A stretch of DNA of 64,000 bases, from NCBI GenBank assembly GCA_907163375.1, contig CAJQUW010009033.1, forward strand, positions 1 through 64,000. The letters run 5' to 3'. Positions within the stretch are counted from its first letter, which is position 1. The number at the start of each line of letters is the position of its first letter. The notes under the pieces are model-generated. The model did not search any database. It was not told where the DNA came from and worked only from the letters and a program-made list of their open reading frames with translations. Of the stretch, positions 11,001 through 26,000 are shown piece after piece. The translations under genes and the position numbers were made by a program. Source of the stretch: Prostheceraeus crozeri. Lineage: Eukaryota; Platyhelminthes; Polycladida; Euryleptidae.

Positions 11001-14000
11001 AGAATTTATTTTAATTTGAGATTCACGATCATTCTCTAATTGTTCAAACCCACCTTGCTGCGTCCTGAATTCCATTTCAATATCTTGAAGCATTTTGTTC
11101 TTACTTATGAGTTGCTCTTGCTTTTCTGCAAGTGTCTGCTGTAAAATGGCTATTTGACCTTCTGCATTTGTAAGATGCATTCGCGTATTATCCAAATCAC
11201 AATTTGATTTTCGTAGTTCTGCTGCCATATCATCCAATTTCACATCTTTCTGACGCAGAAATTCTTCTGATTGACGAAGAGCATTTCGGTTTTGCTCTGC
11301 TAATTGACGGAAATGATCTCGTCCCTCAGCGACTTCCTAGGAATAGAATTCATTGAATTGCAGACGTCATGTAGGCCTATATGATAAAATGTGAAAATCA
11401 CTATTTACCTGCAATTCATTTTGAATTTCATTGTATGCTCTTTGCAAATTATTAATATCCTCAAGTAATTTCGACTTTTCTCTTCGAATATCTTCCACGG
11501 TGGTTTTCATGGATGACATCTCACTTAATAGTTGGTCACGATTCTTTGCAAGTTCATTTATCTCCTCAGCTTGTGAATGTGCAAGATCCTCCGCACGACG
11601 GCATTCCTCTTGCAGAGTTCCTAACGATTTCTGAAGCTCCATTGAACTTCTTTCCTGATTACGCAACTCCGAATCACTCATTTGTATTTGATCAGACAAT
11701 TTTCGTTCACGTTCTCTGTAAAAACATGCATGATTCTTTGAAATTAAGGACATATTGGTTTTACTATGTTCAAAAAATTAGCGCTGAGAATTATCTGGCG
11801 CTATTGATAGTGAATAGCAGCTTTGATATGGTGCTCCTACATAAAGACTTTTTCCTAAAAAATGATGATGTCGATGAAATTATTTTGCAGCTTAGACATA
11901 ATTCTTATCACCACTTTGATCATTGAATCGCTTCTTACGTTCCCTTTCCGGGGAGAAATTACTCATACTATATTTTCTTTTTTCAATGCATCGATGTGCA
12001 GTGGGAATGAAAAGGTACGCAGACTGCTCATTATGCAATCACAGTTGCAATTCGACTAACGATTCACAAGAACAATTTGTGCTGACATTGACACGTTTAT
12101 TATACGCATTATAAGAAAATATGAAGCTTATTCACTAAATGATATACCTAACATCTGGGCCAGAATCTTAATTGATCTGGAGGTTAACTGCAAAGCAATA
12201 ATCCCTTAGGTCTCATCAAAAATTTCGGAAAGTTATCAAAAAATGAATACATGAACTTGAAATTCTTGTCCTAAATTAATTTATTTTCATTAATACTTCA
12301 AAAACTTGTTCTTACAGACCTTTCTCCTGATTGCATGAGCTTATTCATTAACTACTTTTTCATGCTTGAAAGCGGACGGAAGTCCAGAAACCTCGCGGAA
12401 TAAATGAAAAGGTCAATGAGAGCAAGTTTTTAAGGTATTAACGTCGTCAGTATAAAAGTAAGATTTTGAAGAAGCAAATGCAATGGTTCTGAGAGAAGAA
12501 GGTTAAATCTATGGTATAATTTCGTTGAAAATCCGGCGTCCATGAATAAGAATCTGGAAAATTAGGAACTCTGCTGCAAAGTTCTGCATTAGTAGAGCTT
12601 CTCAGATACTGCTTCCATTGCTGCTTTTCAAGATGTCGAACTTGTTGAACTCATGTAAATTGTTTCTTCTCTCTAGAATGTACCGGTATTAGCATTTGTA
12701 CACTATGGAGCATTTCAATCAGAGAAAGAATCATTTACTAACAAAGTACATTATCCTGGTCATAAAATTCCATGTGAACAGAAGAACACAATTATTCATT
12801 TAAATGGCCTCATCATGCAATCATCCCTTCCATTCGATACATTTGTGAGCAATGTGCAGAGAATAAAGACAACCTCGGACATTATTTGATCAATTATTCG
12901 AATCAATGCTTTGTATTCTTAATCTCAGGACAAAATAATACTCACTCGTGAGCCCTGTTTGTCTCCTCAGCTTCATTCAATTGACCCTCTAATCTCTTAT
13001 TTTGTTCACGCTCCGAATTGAGATCGGTGGCGAGGGCATTAGCATGATCATTTAGTGCACGCTTCTGATCAGCCATGTCGTGCAACTCAGATCGAAGGTC
13101 ATCATTTTCGATTTCGATTCTGCTTAGTCTCTCTCGGGCTCCATTCAGTTCTCCAAGTAGTTCTTCCAACTGATTTTCCATTGCACGTCGTCTCGATATT
13201 TCAGACTGAAATCGATGTTCGTTGTTACAAGAATGGAAATTATTATCGAATATTTATAGGCAGCTTATCCATGAAATTTGCTGTGCAATCAGAAGAGAAG
13301 CTACACCGCATTGTAGTTGGCAGTTAGTATTAAGTGGTCTTTAAATTGATATGATCAACTGCTAAGGAGCCATTTTTATTTTTCTTCTTTTGCTGGCCAT
13401 TGATTGAGGAGGATCTGGTCAGTGACTTGGTGACATAATCAACTTATCTGAACAGATAGCTAAGAAATTTTAAATTGCTACATCAATAAAACTAAGTACT
13501 AGCTTACATGGCTGCATTCACTGTGAAGAATCACATGGATTTACTTTCTACGTAGTGGAAAAACATAGATTTCTTAATGATAGTTAAGATCCATCAAGAT
13601 GTTCATGGGTAAACATGAGTTTATAGAAATCCATGTTGAAATATCAGACATTAGAGATACAGAAAAATCTTAATTTGACATTTCTATGAAATTTCTTAAA
13701 ACCATGAAATATCATGCTTGGAAGCTGTGGTAGCAAAAATTACTGTGTTAGCAAAATAGTACAGTAGTACTGTTCAATCCCATCAAAAAGATAAATTCTA
13801 TGCATTACATTACATTCAAGGAGCATCGGAAATAATCGCACGAAAATTTCGTCACCACAATACTACCGACAAACACTGTTCGTTCAATATTTTTTGGCAA
13901 ACCTATGCGCAATAAATCAGATGTACAGAAACGCAACACAATTCACAAAATTCCATTTCAAAATTGTGATTCAGAAGTGATCTCGGCTGCTGGCGCAGCC

Positions 14001-17000
14001 TCTCCTGTGTCTGATGTTACTGCCCTAAAAATCCATGATATAATGCTACATTGTTGAATACGTAGATGGATAATATGGAACCATTAATGTAATTAGTTCA
14101 AGGCAAGCATATTATCGAAAAAACATCACTTGCTATCATAAAACAGTTGGATTGTCGCGACTGCTGTCTGTTGTCTTAAAAAAAGTCTTGGAAATAGTAA
14201 ATTCGGCCAATAATGTAATTGTTTTCTAAACTTCTACAAAAATTAGTTTTTGAGAAGATCAGACCGTTCCTTTGACAAGGCTTTTTGAATTTGATTTAGA
14301 ACTCTGCCATCCGGATAACCCCATTTTACCAAAGCCAATTGAAGCTGGACAGCAAGTACAAGAAAAGTAACTTTAGACTAACGATTCATGCTACAAATTC
14401 AGAAATTCTAGTAATCGATTTGATTTTGTTATCTCAATTAGATGTTGATTTTTATTTTTAGCAGTCTTCTCCTTTGCACACACATGGATATTTATGAAAA
14501 TGAATTGCAGCATTAATTTTGTTTGACATGAAATTCTGTAAAAAGTGATAGTTGAAATAATTGGTGTTGCCAGTATACCTATGATGTGCCAATACCAGTG
14601 TGAGTTCATAGAGGAAAGCGAATCAGGTTAATAACCTACAGATAACCTGTGGTGTGATAGAAATCAATTGTACATGATCAATAATGAAAATGAAAATAAC
14701 ACTAGTCAATCTTGACTCATCCTAAACTCCTGTGAATCAGAATCAGATCTCTGATAAAAAAATTTTTCGCACATCTATTATCTGCGAAATAGCTGCTAAT
14801 AAAAAACGACATAATTTTATGAAGAAAAACATAGAATATCTATAAGTCTGGCTTCTAGTAATTGGGCCCTAAAACAATAATGCAAAGTTAATAAGTCTTC
14901 GACATGACATGTTTTCCTGGTTCGATGGCAATTTTGAAAATATTCATCTTTTAGTAGGATGACAAGGATTCGGCTTCTGAGAGCATAAACGTCAGAAATA
15001 GCTGATTACTCAGAACGCTCTAGTTGGCGTAGCATAACAAGTCAGGTTCATCACAAGCATCGCTTTCAAGTTCTGTCTAAAATGCATTGGGACTCGATCG
15101 ATAAGATGATCAGACATAGCATTGTACTACTACATAGCTACTTGTATATTGTACAAAGTAATCCCTCGATTTGCACATGTATTCCTTGAGCAAATTGGAG
15201 TCCGGATTCTAGCTCCGAGTAGAACGTGATGATTTTAGATTACTTAAGTACTCATGCGCAGTGTTTAAAGTTCTTCGATTCCCAGCCCCTGCGACATTAC
15301 CGTAATTGTGAAGGCCCTGTTCAAGAACTCGAGAAAGTGTTGGATCATTGGCTGGGAAAGGAAGGGAAGCAGGAGATATCATGTTGCATACATATGAATC
15401 TGACGTAAAATACATGCACATTGATGACTTACGTGGCTCTGAAATGGGAAATTTCGAGAAATCCCAACGCTATTTCGAGAATTATCTACGTTACTTTCAA
15501 TGCACTGTTCGCTAATGGATTTCTGCACATATTGATGGTCATGTCACTCATATGGTTCATTATATCGCGTTATAAAAAAGATCAATTTTCAAAGTTTGCG
15601 ACTAAAAGACTTCTGACTGTTAAGTTCGTTATATACTATAGGGATTAAGAGGGATACTCGACATTACGTGTTCCATTATGGCGCGCCCCACCAATCTGAT
15701 GTCTCAACCCGATATATATATTCGAGCACACAATTTCAGGTTATCTTGTATATCAGTTTTCTCAAAAAGGAATCTTTCTCTTTATTTAGAAAAGTTACAT
15801 GCACAGCAATCGCGCAGAGCATTGAGGCCTTTCTTTAGGGGGGTGAATCGCCGTTTAAAAAAGTGCTTCCGGAGTCGTAACCAAATGTTCAGGTCATCTT
15901 GTTACACCTGTTTCTTTTCATAAAGTATGGATAATTCAAGTTTTTTCACTTCATCAAAAGGGATTTTCATGAGGATTTTCTTTTCTTTTCTTTTCTTTCT
16001 CGATAAGGCTTGTCCTCTAGATCTTAGCTTCTGTATGTCTTTTTGATAAATGGCAATGATCATATCCATTTCTCACAATTTGTTAAAAAAATCAAATCGA
16101 TGGAATAATGACGGTTTTGCTTCGGGTGTGGACGTCGCATCCCCTGCTCAATTAGTTCCCCGATCAAGTCCCCACGTTTTGAGATAGTCCTTTCCATCCA
16201 AGGGGGAAAATGCAGCCACTGTTTATCTCCTTCGTGTAAAGTTTAAAAGGTCGACGTTAAACTTTCTGTTTGCTGTATTTCACAGTCGAGAAGGGAAGAT
16301 AGCCGCTGGTTCTCGTTGGTGGTAAATTTCTTGGTATGGCTTTTGGAGACGAGTTGGCACTGTTCAACATTCCGCAGAGTTCATCTCTGCTGGCCAAACA
16401 ATCCAAACGTCATTCAAAAACCAAATTCCATATAGTGGTCAGGGTAATTGACATCATAAATTTGACTTTCCACAAAATCCATGTAAATTAAATCTAATTG
16501 AGGGGCTATGGAATTTCCCATCGAGAATTTTTTCATTAGGTAGAAACCATCATACCATTCCATTCATAAGAACGAAAATTGAATTCCAAAGCCATTGAAA
16601 CTAGCGTCATGACATGATCGATGTCCATAGTACGCAAAATCTCAATTTCTGTGAATTGTTCGCAAACGAATTCGTCTCATACTGTGAAGATACCAGGTTC
16701 TCCGTTTGGCATCTGTCCTAGGCACACTACCACTAGGATTGACAACATCCAGAGATGCTTGAACTGAAACGTTTTCCGTCGAAGATGCTTCAAGGATGCC
16801 AACCATTGTACAAAGTGAATGTATCGAAATGTGGGCTTCTACATCACAAAGAAATCATTTTAGCATTTTGACAATTCTTTTTGACAATTTGAAGATGGCA
16901 GCGATAATTGGTCAGCGACAATTTGTCGACCTTTCAAGGGACCTTTGGGGTTCATTGGAAGAGCGTAACAACTTGAAGGAATGTTCTGAGCATTTACAAT

Positions 17001-20000
17001 TTTATTGTGTCAAAGATAATTGAATTTTCACTTGCTAGTAGCAGGTTTTCGTGTCTCTCACTCACATAAAAGCACCAGTGTTAATTGTGGCCTCTTCCCA
17101 CCATTATCATATATTGATTTTTAGGCATTGCAACCAACAGGTCTTGTCTCAGTCTTGCAGTCGAGATCCTCTCGTAGCCTTTGGATATTTGTTTTGATAT
17201 CATTGTTATCTTTTAGGCCTGTTTACCTAGCACGAGAAATTTCTTTAGATTCTGAATATCAGAGCTGACTTCAAAGGAGCGGTGCGCAGTGCATCAGAAA
17301 AAATGTGCAGTGCATCATTAGAAATGTCTTTTCTCTTTCAAAATATCAGACAGCTCAGTTATGTCGGACGCTAGTTTCAATGGCTTTGAAAATGATTTTC
17401 GTTCTTATAAATGGTACAATGGCCTAAATGAAAAAATTCCCATAGCCCTCAATTATAGCCCCCTATACATGGATTTTGATGTGGGTTTTTGTGTTTTGAG
17501 TCAAGAACCCCATGACAACCCCCTAAACGGTATATATTGAAATATATTGATGTTTGGCCAGGCAGAGATCTCCTCTCGGAACTGTTAACACGTGCAACTC
17601 CGTCTCCAAAGCAGCCAATTTAATTACCATAAACGAGAACCAGCGCACCAGTCCCTTTCTCGACTGTGAAAACAGCAAAAGTTTTTGACATACTTTCACC
17701 CTCTTCTCTTTACACGAAGAATAAAAGGAAAAAATTTCCCTTGATTTCCCTTGGCTATTTCCAAAAACTGAAGAATGAAACGGAACTATTTGAAGCAGAA
17801 CTACGGTCCACACGAGAAGCGAGCCAACCGAAGCAAATCGCTTTGATTTAACAAATTGATTTTTTATGGAATCCATTGCCCAATTATCAAAAGACATACA
17901 GACAGCTAAGATCTAGAGACAACAGACAAATCTAAGAAGGAGAAAGAAGAGAAAATCCAAATGAAAGAAAATTCTACAATCCAGTCTTGAATCCCCTTTC
18001 ATCCTTGAAGTCTTGAAACGGAAGATATCCAACTTGAACAAAAGGTACGACTACGAAGCACTTATGACGGAGATTCCACCCCCCTAAGGAAGGCCTCAAT
18101 GCTCTGCCGATTGCTGTGCATCCGACTTTTCTAAAAAAGAGAAAATTTCCTAAAAAAAGAAAAACCTGATATACAAGATAAAAGACCAATTACAAAGGAA
18201 AATACTAAATGGGAATACTAATCGATCTACTATACTATATGAGAACGATATAGATTGGTAGGGAACGCGCATAATGGGACGCGACATCAAAGTTGGTAGT
18301 CTGCAGTGAAGGATGAACTAAGTGAACTTAAGAGGCATGCACTGCATATATTTTTTACATTATATAATCGTCAAAGACATGTTCAAAGTGGATAGGAAAG
18401 ATATCAGAATAGAAATATTAAGTTCCTTTAGACATCTTACAGGATATCATGCACTGTATTAATAGCATACTTAATTGCACATATTTGAAAATATATAATA
18501 TATTATGTTATCGTAAAAGTTCAAAGCATAAGGGGCCAACGCGCATCAATCTCAAGTTTCATTCTTACATCTCTTTCTCGAACAAGATCCTTGATTTGTT
18601 CTTGCAGGTCTTGATTATGTCGATCTAACATTTCAGCTCGTTCCCGCACTTCGTTGGTTACATTTGTCAATTCATTAATAATCCCCTCAGATCGTCTTAT
18701 TTTCCCATGTAGATCTTCTATAGTTTGTTGCATATTTGCTTTTTCAGAAAGATGATTCTCGGTCTGAGACCTTATTCTTTCCTTCAATGAATCCCTTTCG
18801 GTCGTCATTCTTAGAAGATCAGTCATAGTTTCTTCCTTTTCGTCTTCAAGTCTTCGAACAATTGACTGCGCTGCTGCCGTTTGCCGAGATCCCTTTTTCC
18901 CAGCTTCAATATTTTCATTTCTTGCGCGTCGTAATTCTCCATTTGCCTACAAAAGTGATATTTCACTTTATAATATTACACATCTACAGTAGGTAAGAGT
19001 TCAACAGATACAGCATATTCGAATTTGAAATTGTGCAGGCTGCAGATACATTGACATGTCTTCTAGAACTACTGTAGATGATATTTTACAAATAGTTATT
19101 ACTTAAATAGACTATTCTACGTCTGGGTATATTCATTCATCAGCGCTCGGCACTACTCGAATAATCACTCGGGTGGTCAAAAACAAGATATGCATCAATG
19201 GATGTGCAGGGCATCAATGCCAGTGTGTCATTTCATTCAATGCATTATTCATACTGTATAATAATGTTCTAATATAATGTACAGTATCATGTAGCTTTAC
19301 ATATCAGCACTTATCATTGTGTGATGCCCCTGTTTAGCAACAAATAATACTGTTCATGGTACATGCTAATTTTTTCGGAGATTAAATCAGCAAAATACAG
19401 CTTCATGGCGTAGGCCTACCTACGGTCTACTAGTGAATGGAGGCGTTCGATCAATTTCAACTTTATTCCTAATCATAGTCCATGTAAGGGGTTAACAACT
19501 GGCAAGTCAATAGCTACATCAAATTTTGAAAACAGTTAGGTCAAAAAATGACATCTGAAACCTATGATCAGCAATGAAATCATTTTATTTTTAAAATGAT
19601 ATAAAATGATATCATCTTACGTATTTTATAAAATGATGTCATTTTAATTTTTAAAATGAAAATATACCATTTTAGTGAAACTTACGTAAGCCTACACCGT
19701 AAATAGATCTAGTCATGCAAATTTTTCGATTTACACTGCTACCATGCTACTTTTACTGCTCCTAGCAATGAAATTGAAATTAGAGTGCATGCAGCATCGA
19801 TATATTCCAAATAATGGAAGACCGAAGAAAGCAGCCTAGTCATACAAAGTTTCTTGTATATCAAAAGTTAAGTAGGGCCTATGGCCTATACATAAGACAT
19901 CGCAAGTTTTGATTTAATCTTCATACACTCGAATTACAAATATGCCGACAATATGCAGTTGGATAGGCCAACAGAATCTAAAGTATGAAAAAAGGCTAAA

Positions 20001-23000
20001 AATATTTAGATTACAGTCAAAACTTCAAAAACACCAAGACAGTGTTATTAATGAGTTGTTTGACAATTTGTGTGATAGGCAGACTGACAGACAATAGCCT
20101 GTTGCTTTTCGCTACATGAATCAACCAGTGCGGAAGGACATGGGTAGAACAAACGAAGGAGATTGAATTTGCTTCAACAAAATGTGAAGAATCTATGATT
20201 AGAAAATATAATGGAACAAAAATTTTGATGATATCATTCTATATCATTTTATAATTGCTGATCCTTGTCTGAAACAGTTGAATCTACATAGATAGGCATT
20301 ACAAAAGAAGCTGAAGGTATGAGAATGCACGTAGGTCATCTAGCTCTCTTCTTAAGCTGATTATTAGCGAAAGCTCTTTGATCAGTATGACCTCACGAAG
20401 CATTAGGTTTGCTTGTCAGTATCACATCCAATGATCCTGGTGCTGAGATGTCATGTAATTTTATTGCATCATGTTCATTGACGAATTTTGCATATTAGTG
20501 TGATTCTTTATTGAAGAATTTTTATTTAATATGTGTTCTTTTCCTCGTTGGTGTAGAGTTCGCATCGTGCTATCATATGATTTCTTACAGATTCAGAATT
20601 ACTTTATAAATGACATTTCTCCGATTAAATAATTCATTGTCACTTTATAGGGATTCTTTTATCATGCCATTGATTTGATCATGTATTGTAGACAATTTTT
20701 CATTGCTTCAGATTTATGGCATACGAAAAGGGATGCCTTCATATATACAAAACGTTATGATTACAAATGGGCTATATCATTTAATCCTACATCTAAATGT
20801 TGTATATTATGCTCTTTGAAGTTTGTAAAGTCTGATTTGGCTCATTTGTACGTGACCAAGACTTCCGATACGTCGTGCAATAAAAAATTTGATACCTATT
20901 TTGATGCGTTTTTCGCAAAAAAGGAAAAAATACTACAATGGGGGCATAGGATGGCGCTGAGTTGATTGGTATTCACCATTTAAACGTGCTATCTCAAGAA
21001 TTCAGCAAGGACTACAGTTGTCTGTGCAGGACGATGCTATAGCGATTTTTCAAAAATATCACGGGATTGCAGGGGGATAAACCAAGAAAAAAATCATTAA
21101 ATATTTGGTCTGAATCTAGACATTCAATTCAACCCCAAAATTGTGAACTATCTAGATGTCCCTCTTATCTTTGTTGATGGGTCACACTACCACACAAGCC
21201 ACGTAGAAAGCAGGAACACTAGGCCATATACATCAACTCAACAACGACGGACACCCAATTTCCATCATCAGGCACTTGCCGGAGATGATAGAGAGGTGCA
21301 TCAACGAACTATCTTCACACAAAACTGCGTTCGAGAAATCGGCCCCATTTTACCAAGAGGTTCCAAAGAAATATGGCTGAAATCACAAATTAAAATTCTA
21401 AACCCAAAAACTAAGTCCAAAGAAATTCGGAACCGGTCAAAGTAATTTGTTTTAAGCCACCTTTCAGTAGAACTGTGACGACAATTGTAGGACAGCAATT
21501 ATTGTCCTCGTTGACAAACATTTTAAGGGCAATGAAAGAGGCTCGTTGACAAACACTTTAAGGACAATGACAGAGGCACCACAAAAGTCAGTTACTTCTG
21601 CATGCCTATCATGAAATCTATCATAAACAGCCACACAGAAGGAAAGAAGTGAGGAATAAAAATACTGCTAAAGATGATAAGAAATGCAATCGAATGAAAA
21701 ATGAACGAGTCCCCATTCAAGGCAAATGCCAGGCAAGTAACACCGTATACGAAGCCACAAAAACATGAAATGGTCAAACTACCTATAAAGAAAGCCTATT
21801 TGTGGTGTTGTGAGAATTCCTTCAAACTCCGATTTGTAAACCATAAAAATCGCTTTCTCATGAGAAATATAAGTGCAAATTTTTTTATCTATGTGGATTC
21901 GACTATTTCAAATATCATCATCCTTTTCAAAATTTGATATATCTATTGACTTGTCATGTGCTATCCTCTATCTAGACGATGACTTTAGAATTTGAAATTC
22001 ATTGAGCAACTACTTTCAATACAATACAATACAATCAAATTTGATTTTTATGCTAAAAAAGGAATGAAATTGAGAAGGGTCAAGACATTTTTGAAGAATG
22101 CATGAGCTGTGTAATAAGCGTTGGGATTGAAACGTTAAGCTTCAGCTTAATAAATTGTGAAGCTTGCTGAGTGAGGCCATAGCGTTTCAATCGCCATATG
22201 GCCTATATGCATGTATTTGCTGTGCTGTCTTGTCACTTTGCTGTCTTTGTGTTTTCCTTATCAAGATGAATAATAGCAGCCGTATTTAACCAATAAAATC
22301 ATCTTAACAATTAGCACTGTCAACTATACATGCATTATTCTGCTGAGTTCTTTACGGCAACGAAATATTCATCGATCTGAAAAGTGAATGCAAATCGTCA
22401 AAAACTCTGATCAGCGTAATTTTGAACACATGTGTCAATAGTTACTATACAGTATTTTGAATTTATGAATCATTACTTGTGGGAAAGTAAAACGCTAAAA
22501 TAAACTGAAGAGGACTTATTGCTTAGTAGACTCCTGGCAAAAACAGTGAGTTGTTCGAATTATCACACATCATCTTGATACGAGCAACCGGATTGCTTCT
22601 CGAATACTCGTTTAATCGAACCGAACACTAATCTTCATTATTTCTGTGTCTATGGTAATGTTCCGCAAATGAGCAATTCGCGATAATAAGTACTTACTTC
22701 TTCGTACAATCGCCGTAAAGAGTCTCGCTCCTGTGTAAGAACTTTCACATTTCCTTGAATCTGAGAAAAAAAGATATTAATGAAAGAAAAATGATCAGGG
22801 TTTGATTATAGTAGCTATTTAGGCGAATTTAACTTTGTCAAAATGCCGCAAAGCATCAAGGAACATTTTATTTTCTCTGAATCTCTGAGACAGCCCTCGA
22901 TTAACCTATTGCGGCTCATGACCACGTGACTCTATCCATCCGACAAACACATCTACGATATGCATGTCGATTCTACTAAGACAAACTGTAATAGGACTTT

Positions 23001-26000
23001 CTTTCGATTTTTATAATCTCACAATTAAATTTTACATGATGAAAAATAAATTTGCTTTTACTAAGTGTACACAATTTGCGATTTTACATCTTTAATGGAA
23101 AATAAGTCTTTTAAGAACAGCAAGCTTTGGTATTGAACCGAAAAAGAATCGGAAATGTCTAGCCATCAATAATCTTCAAATTCCCTTTGATTCATCAAAA
23201 TGTTTGTGTACAATGATGTGCGCATTTAATCAAATGACTGATGAGCAATTATCTACTAAAATGTGCACACTCAAAAACCGAATTTGTGCAGCACAATGAC
23301 AAAAATGGCAATGATTACATACTCAGTTAAAGATGTCTCACAAGAGGATCCGACCAATCGAAAAGCTTTTCTGGATGAAATTGTGAAAAGCAAACGGACC
23401 ACTCTTTCTTTACACATGCCTTCAGGAAAGATATGTACAGAATCTTTCCTGAATTGAATATTGCAGAATATAATAAAGCGAGATAGCATCTATACTTTAT
23501 CTGATCTCATTTGATTTGAGTCTGTACACAGCTTCATGAAGCCAGATGCAAGGGGTGACCTGTCTTTTTTCACGATGCCATTCGATATAAATTGCCTCCG
23601 ATTCCTCATCTTCAACATCAAAACTAAAGATCATGCCAAATCTGTTTCGATAACTTTCGACATTCATATATATTCGAAAATATAGTTTCAGTGTATTATT
23701 ACTTAATCAATGGTATTTGATTTAATTCTCGATGTCATTATTTCATAAGGAATTTAAAGTGTTCATAAGTTGCTGGTGAAAAGTAGCATACACGTGTATG
23801 TGGGATTTATCAAATAGTGTCACTAATCAATGCAAAAGAAATTTAAAGATCTTTCGGATGCGCGTTTTTAGGAAATAATCTACAGATATTGCAGCAGATC
23901 AAATTTTAATTTTGATTCATGACATCATAAAACATAAGCAATATTATTTGATGCAGCGATTCTCGATGTTGCTCGTGATATCACTCCACTCAAGTATACT
24001 TTAGTGGATTTAAATAATCACGAAAAAACATAAACCTTTGCACGATACAGCATATAGAAAATAAAAATGTAACTTGTTCAAACAAATAAATGATAACTAG
24101 AACACATGACTTACCTCGGACAGATGTCTTTCAAATTTATCCATTAACGTTCTCATGTTATCCCTCTCATTTCGAAGCTGTTCATTTTCTGCTCGAAATC
24201 GTTCTATCGCAGCCTTATTTGATGGTGACAACTTACGCGTCAGGCGCTCTATCTCATCAAGACATCTCTCTAATTCCTTCCGTAGATTGATATTTTCTGA
24301 TCGAATCTTACCATCTACATCATGGACTGGAGTGGATCCAACAGAATCTGGGCAACAGAATTTCCTATCGGGAGTGCGACCCAACTCACTCTCCACGTTT
24401 ATTACGTATGGGTCGTTCTAAAAAAAAGAATGTTTATTGACAAAAAAAATAGGAGAAATAATCCCTTAATCAATACAAAAAAGATGATAGGAGTTTAAGT
24501 CTGTTTAGCTATCTTATCTACCCTGAATATCACCATCCTGTATTAGTCATTGCTTCTTTCAGAAATGTATTATATTTATAATTAAACAGTTAGATGAATG
24601 AATAATTCAAAATTCACTTTACTTTGTTTCGATGGGATGAAAATCCACTATCCATGCGATTCCGCAGTCTCTTTTCCAAATCATAAGCTAGCTTTTTCCA
24701 GTGATTGCGATCGCATTCCACGCTCTTTAATAAATTTTCGATATGATCGACGCGTGGATCTTTGCTTGGCCGTTGATGAGCACGCTCCTTGGTGAGAAGA
24801 CGATCTGTAAACCCAAAATTATTTGCAATATAGAATGCTTCACAAGTTACTTTGCAAGTTATCTGTGATTAAGTCAGGAAACAAGAGTTAAAAATAAATA
24901 GTATTGATTTTCTGAGAAAGTGAACACGAGCCAAGGCGATAAAGAATTATTTTCCACACTTATTTCCACATTAATTTTCCACATGCAGCTCCTTGAAAAT
25001 AAAACCTTTACCAACAGAAACATCAAAATACGTACCTGGAACCAATTCCAATATCGACCACAGAGCCCAAGGTTGTGTGTACTAAGCTTGATGATTTTAT
25101 GCGAGTTTGATGTGCGATATATAATTATGTGATTCTTCGTCTTTTTCCTCAGCCGTTAGAGCTTTTTCCAGCCGTTCAGCTGTCTGTTTGATTACTGTTA
25201 TCTCTATCCATGCAGGCCGGCTACTATGCACACAGAAACCCCGGGGGATTCGCCACCGAGGCGGGCCGATTCGCCACCACCTCCTAACTTCTAACTTATC
25301 TCCTCAAATTAAATTCAAATTAACAAAAAATGAATAGAAGTTAGAAACCCAAGTAATTGTACAACATTCTTTTATTTGCTATTAACCTCAATATACGAGT
25401 ATTTCGACGAGCTCAGAAGAGAAAACCTTCTTTCTGACGAAAAACAGCAGAAAAAAGGAGATTTTACTATTGCCTGGATTCCTAACTTATGATATTTAAA
25501 AGATGATCCAAGGCTCTTCACAAAAAAAATATTTGTAATTAGATACAAAATGAATAGCTAACTTAATCTCCTTGCATATTTAGCGTGTGCTTTTCTAAAG
25601 GTGGGATTCATTTGCTCTAAATCGCTCATCCTCGTGCTATAAATTGCAATTAAGAATTTTAAATAATTACCGATTTTAATTTATTAAAATTTTGAAATTT
25701 TGCCAAATTTTGGCTATAAACCATGATTACTATTTTCGATGCCACACACGAAAATGAGTTTACTGAGATTGATTAATGCATGAAATACAACTCAAACATG
25801 CTCTTATGAAATGTGAAAGATTTCCTTCATCATTATACATTTCTAGGTGACTTAAAAAGTTATAATAAAAAACGACTTGCAGGTACCTGAAAAATTCAAA
25901 TTGCTAGGAAAATGTGACTGCTTCAACGTTCCAATACTGCTACAAATAGGAAGTATTTACTCAACATTTGAATTTCCAATTCTCAATCTGACGCCTACGA

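Noticed and set aside
15678-15923. 81-codon plus-strand ORF starting MARPTNLMSQ
   Set aside because: It is the antisense shadow of the left PLE arm; the coding signal is on the minus strand and the mirrored arm has its shadow ORF at 17974-18189.
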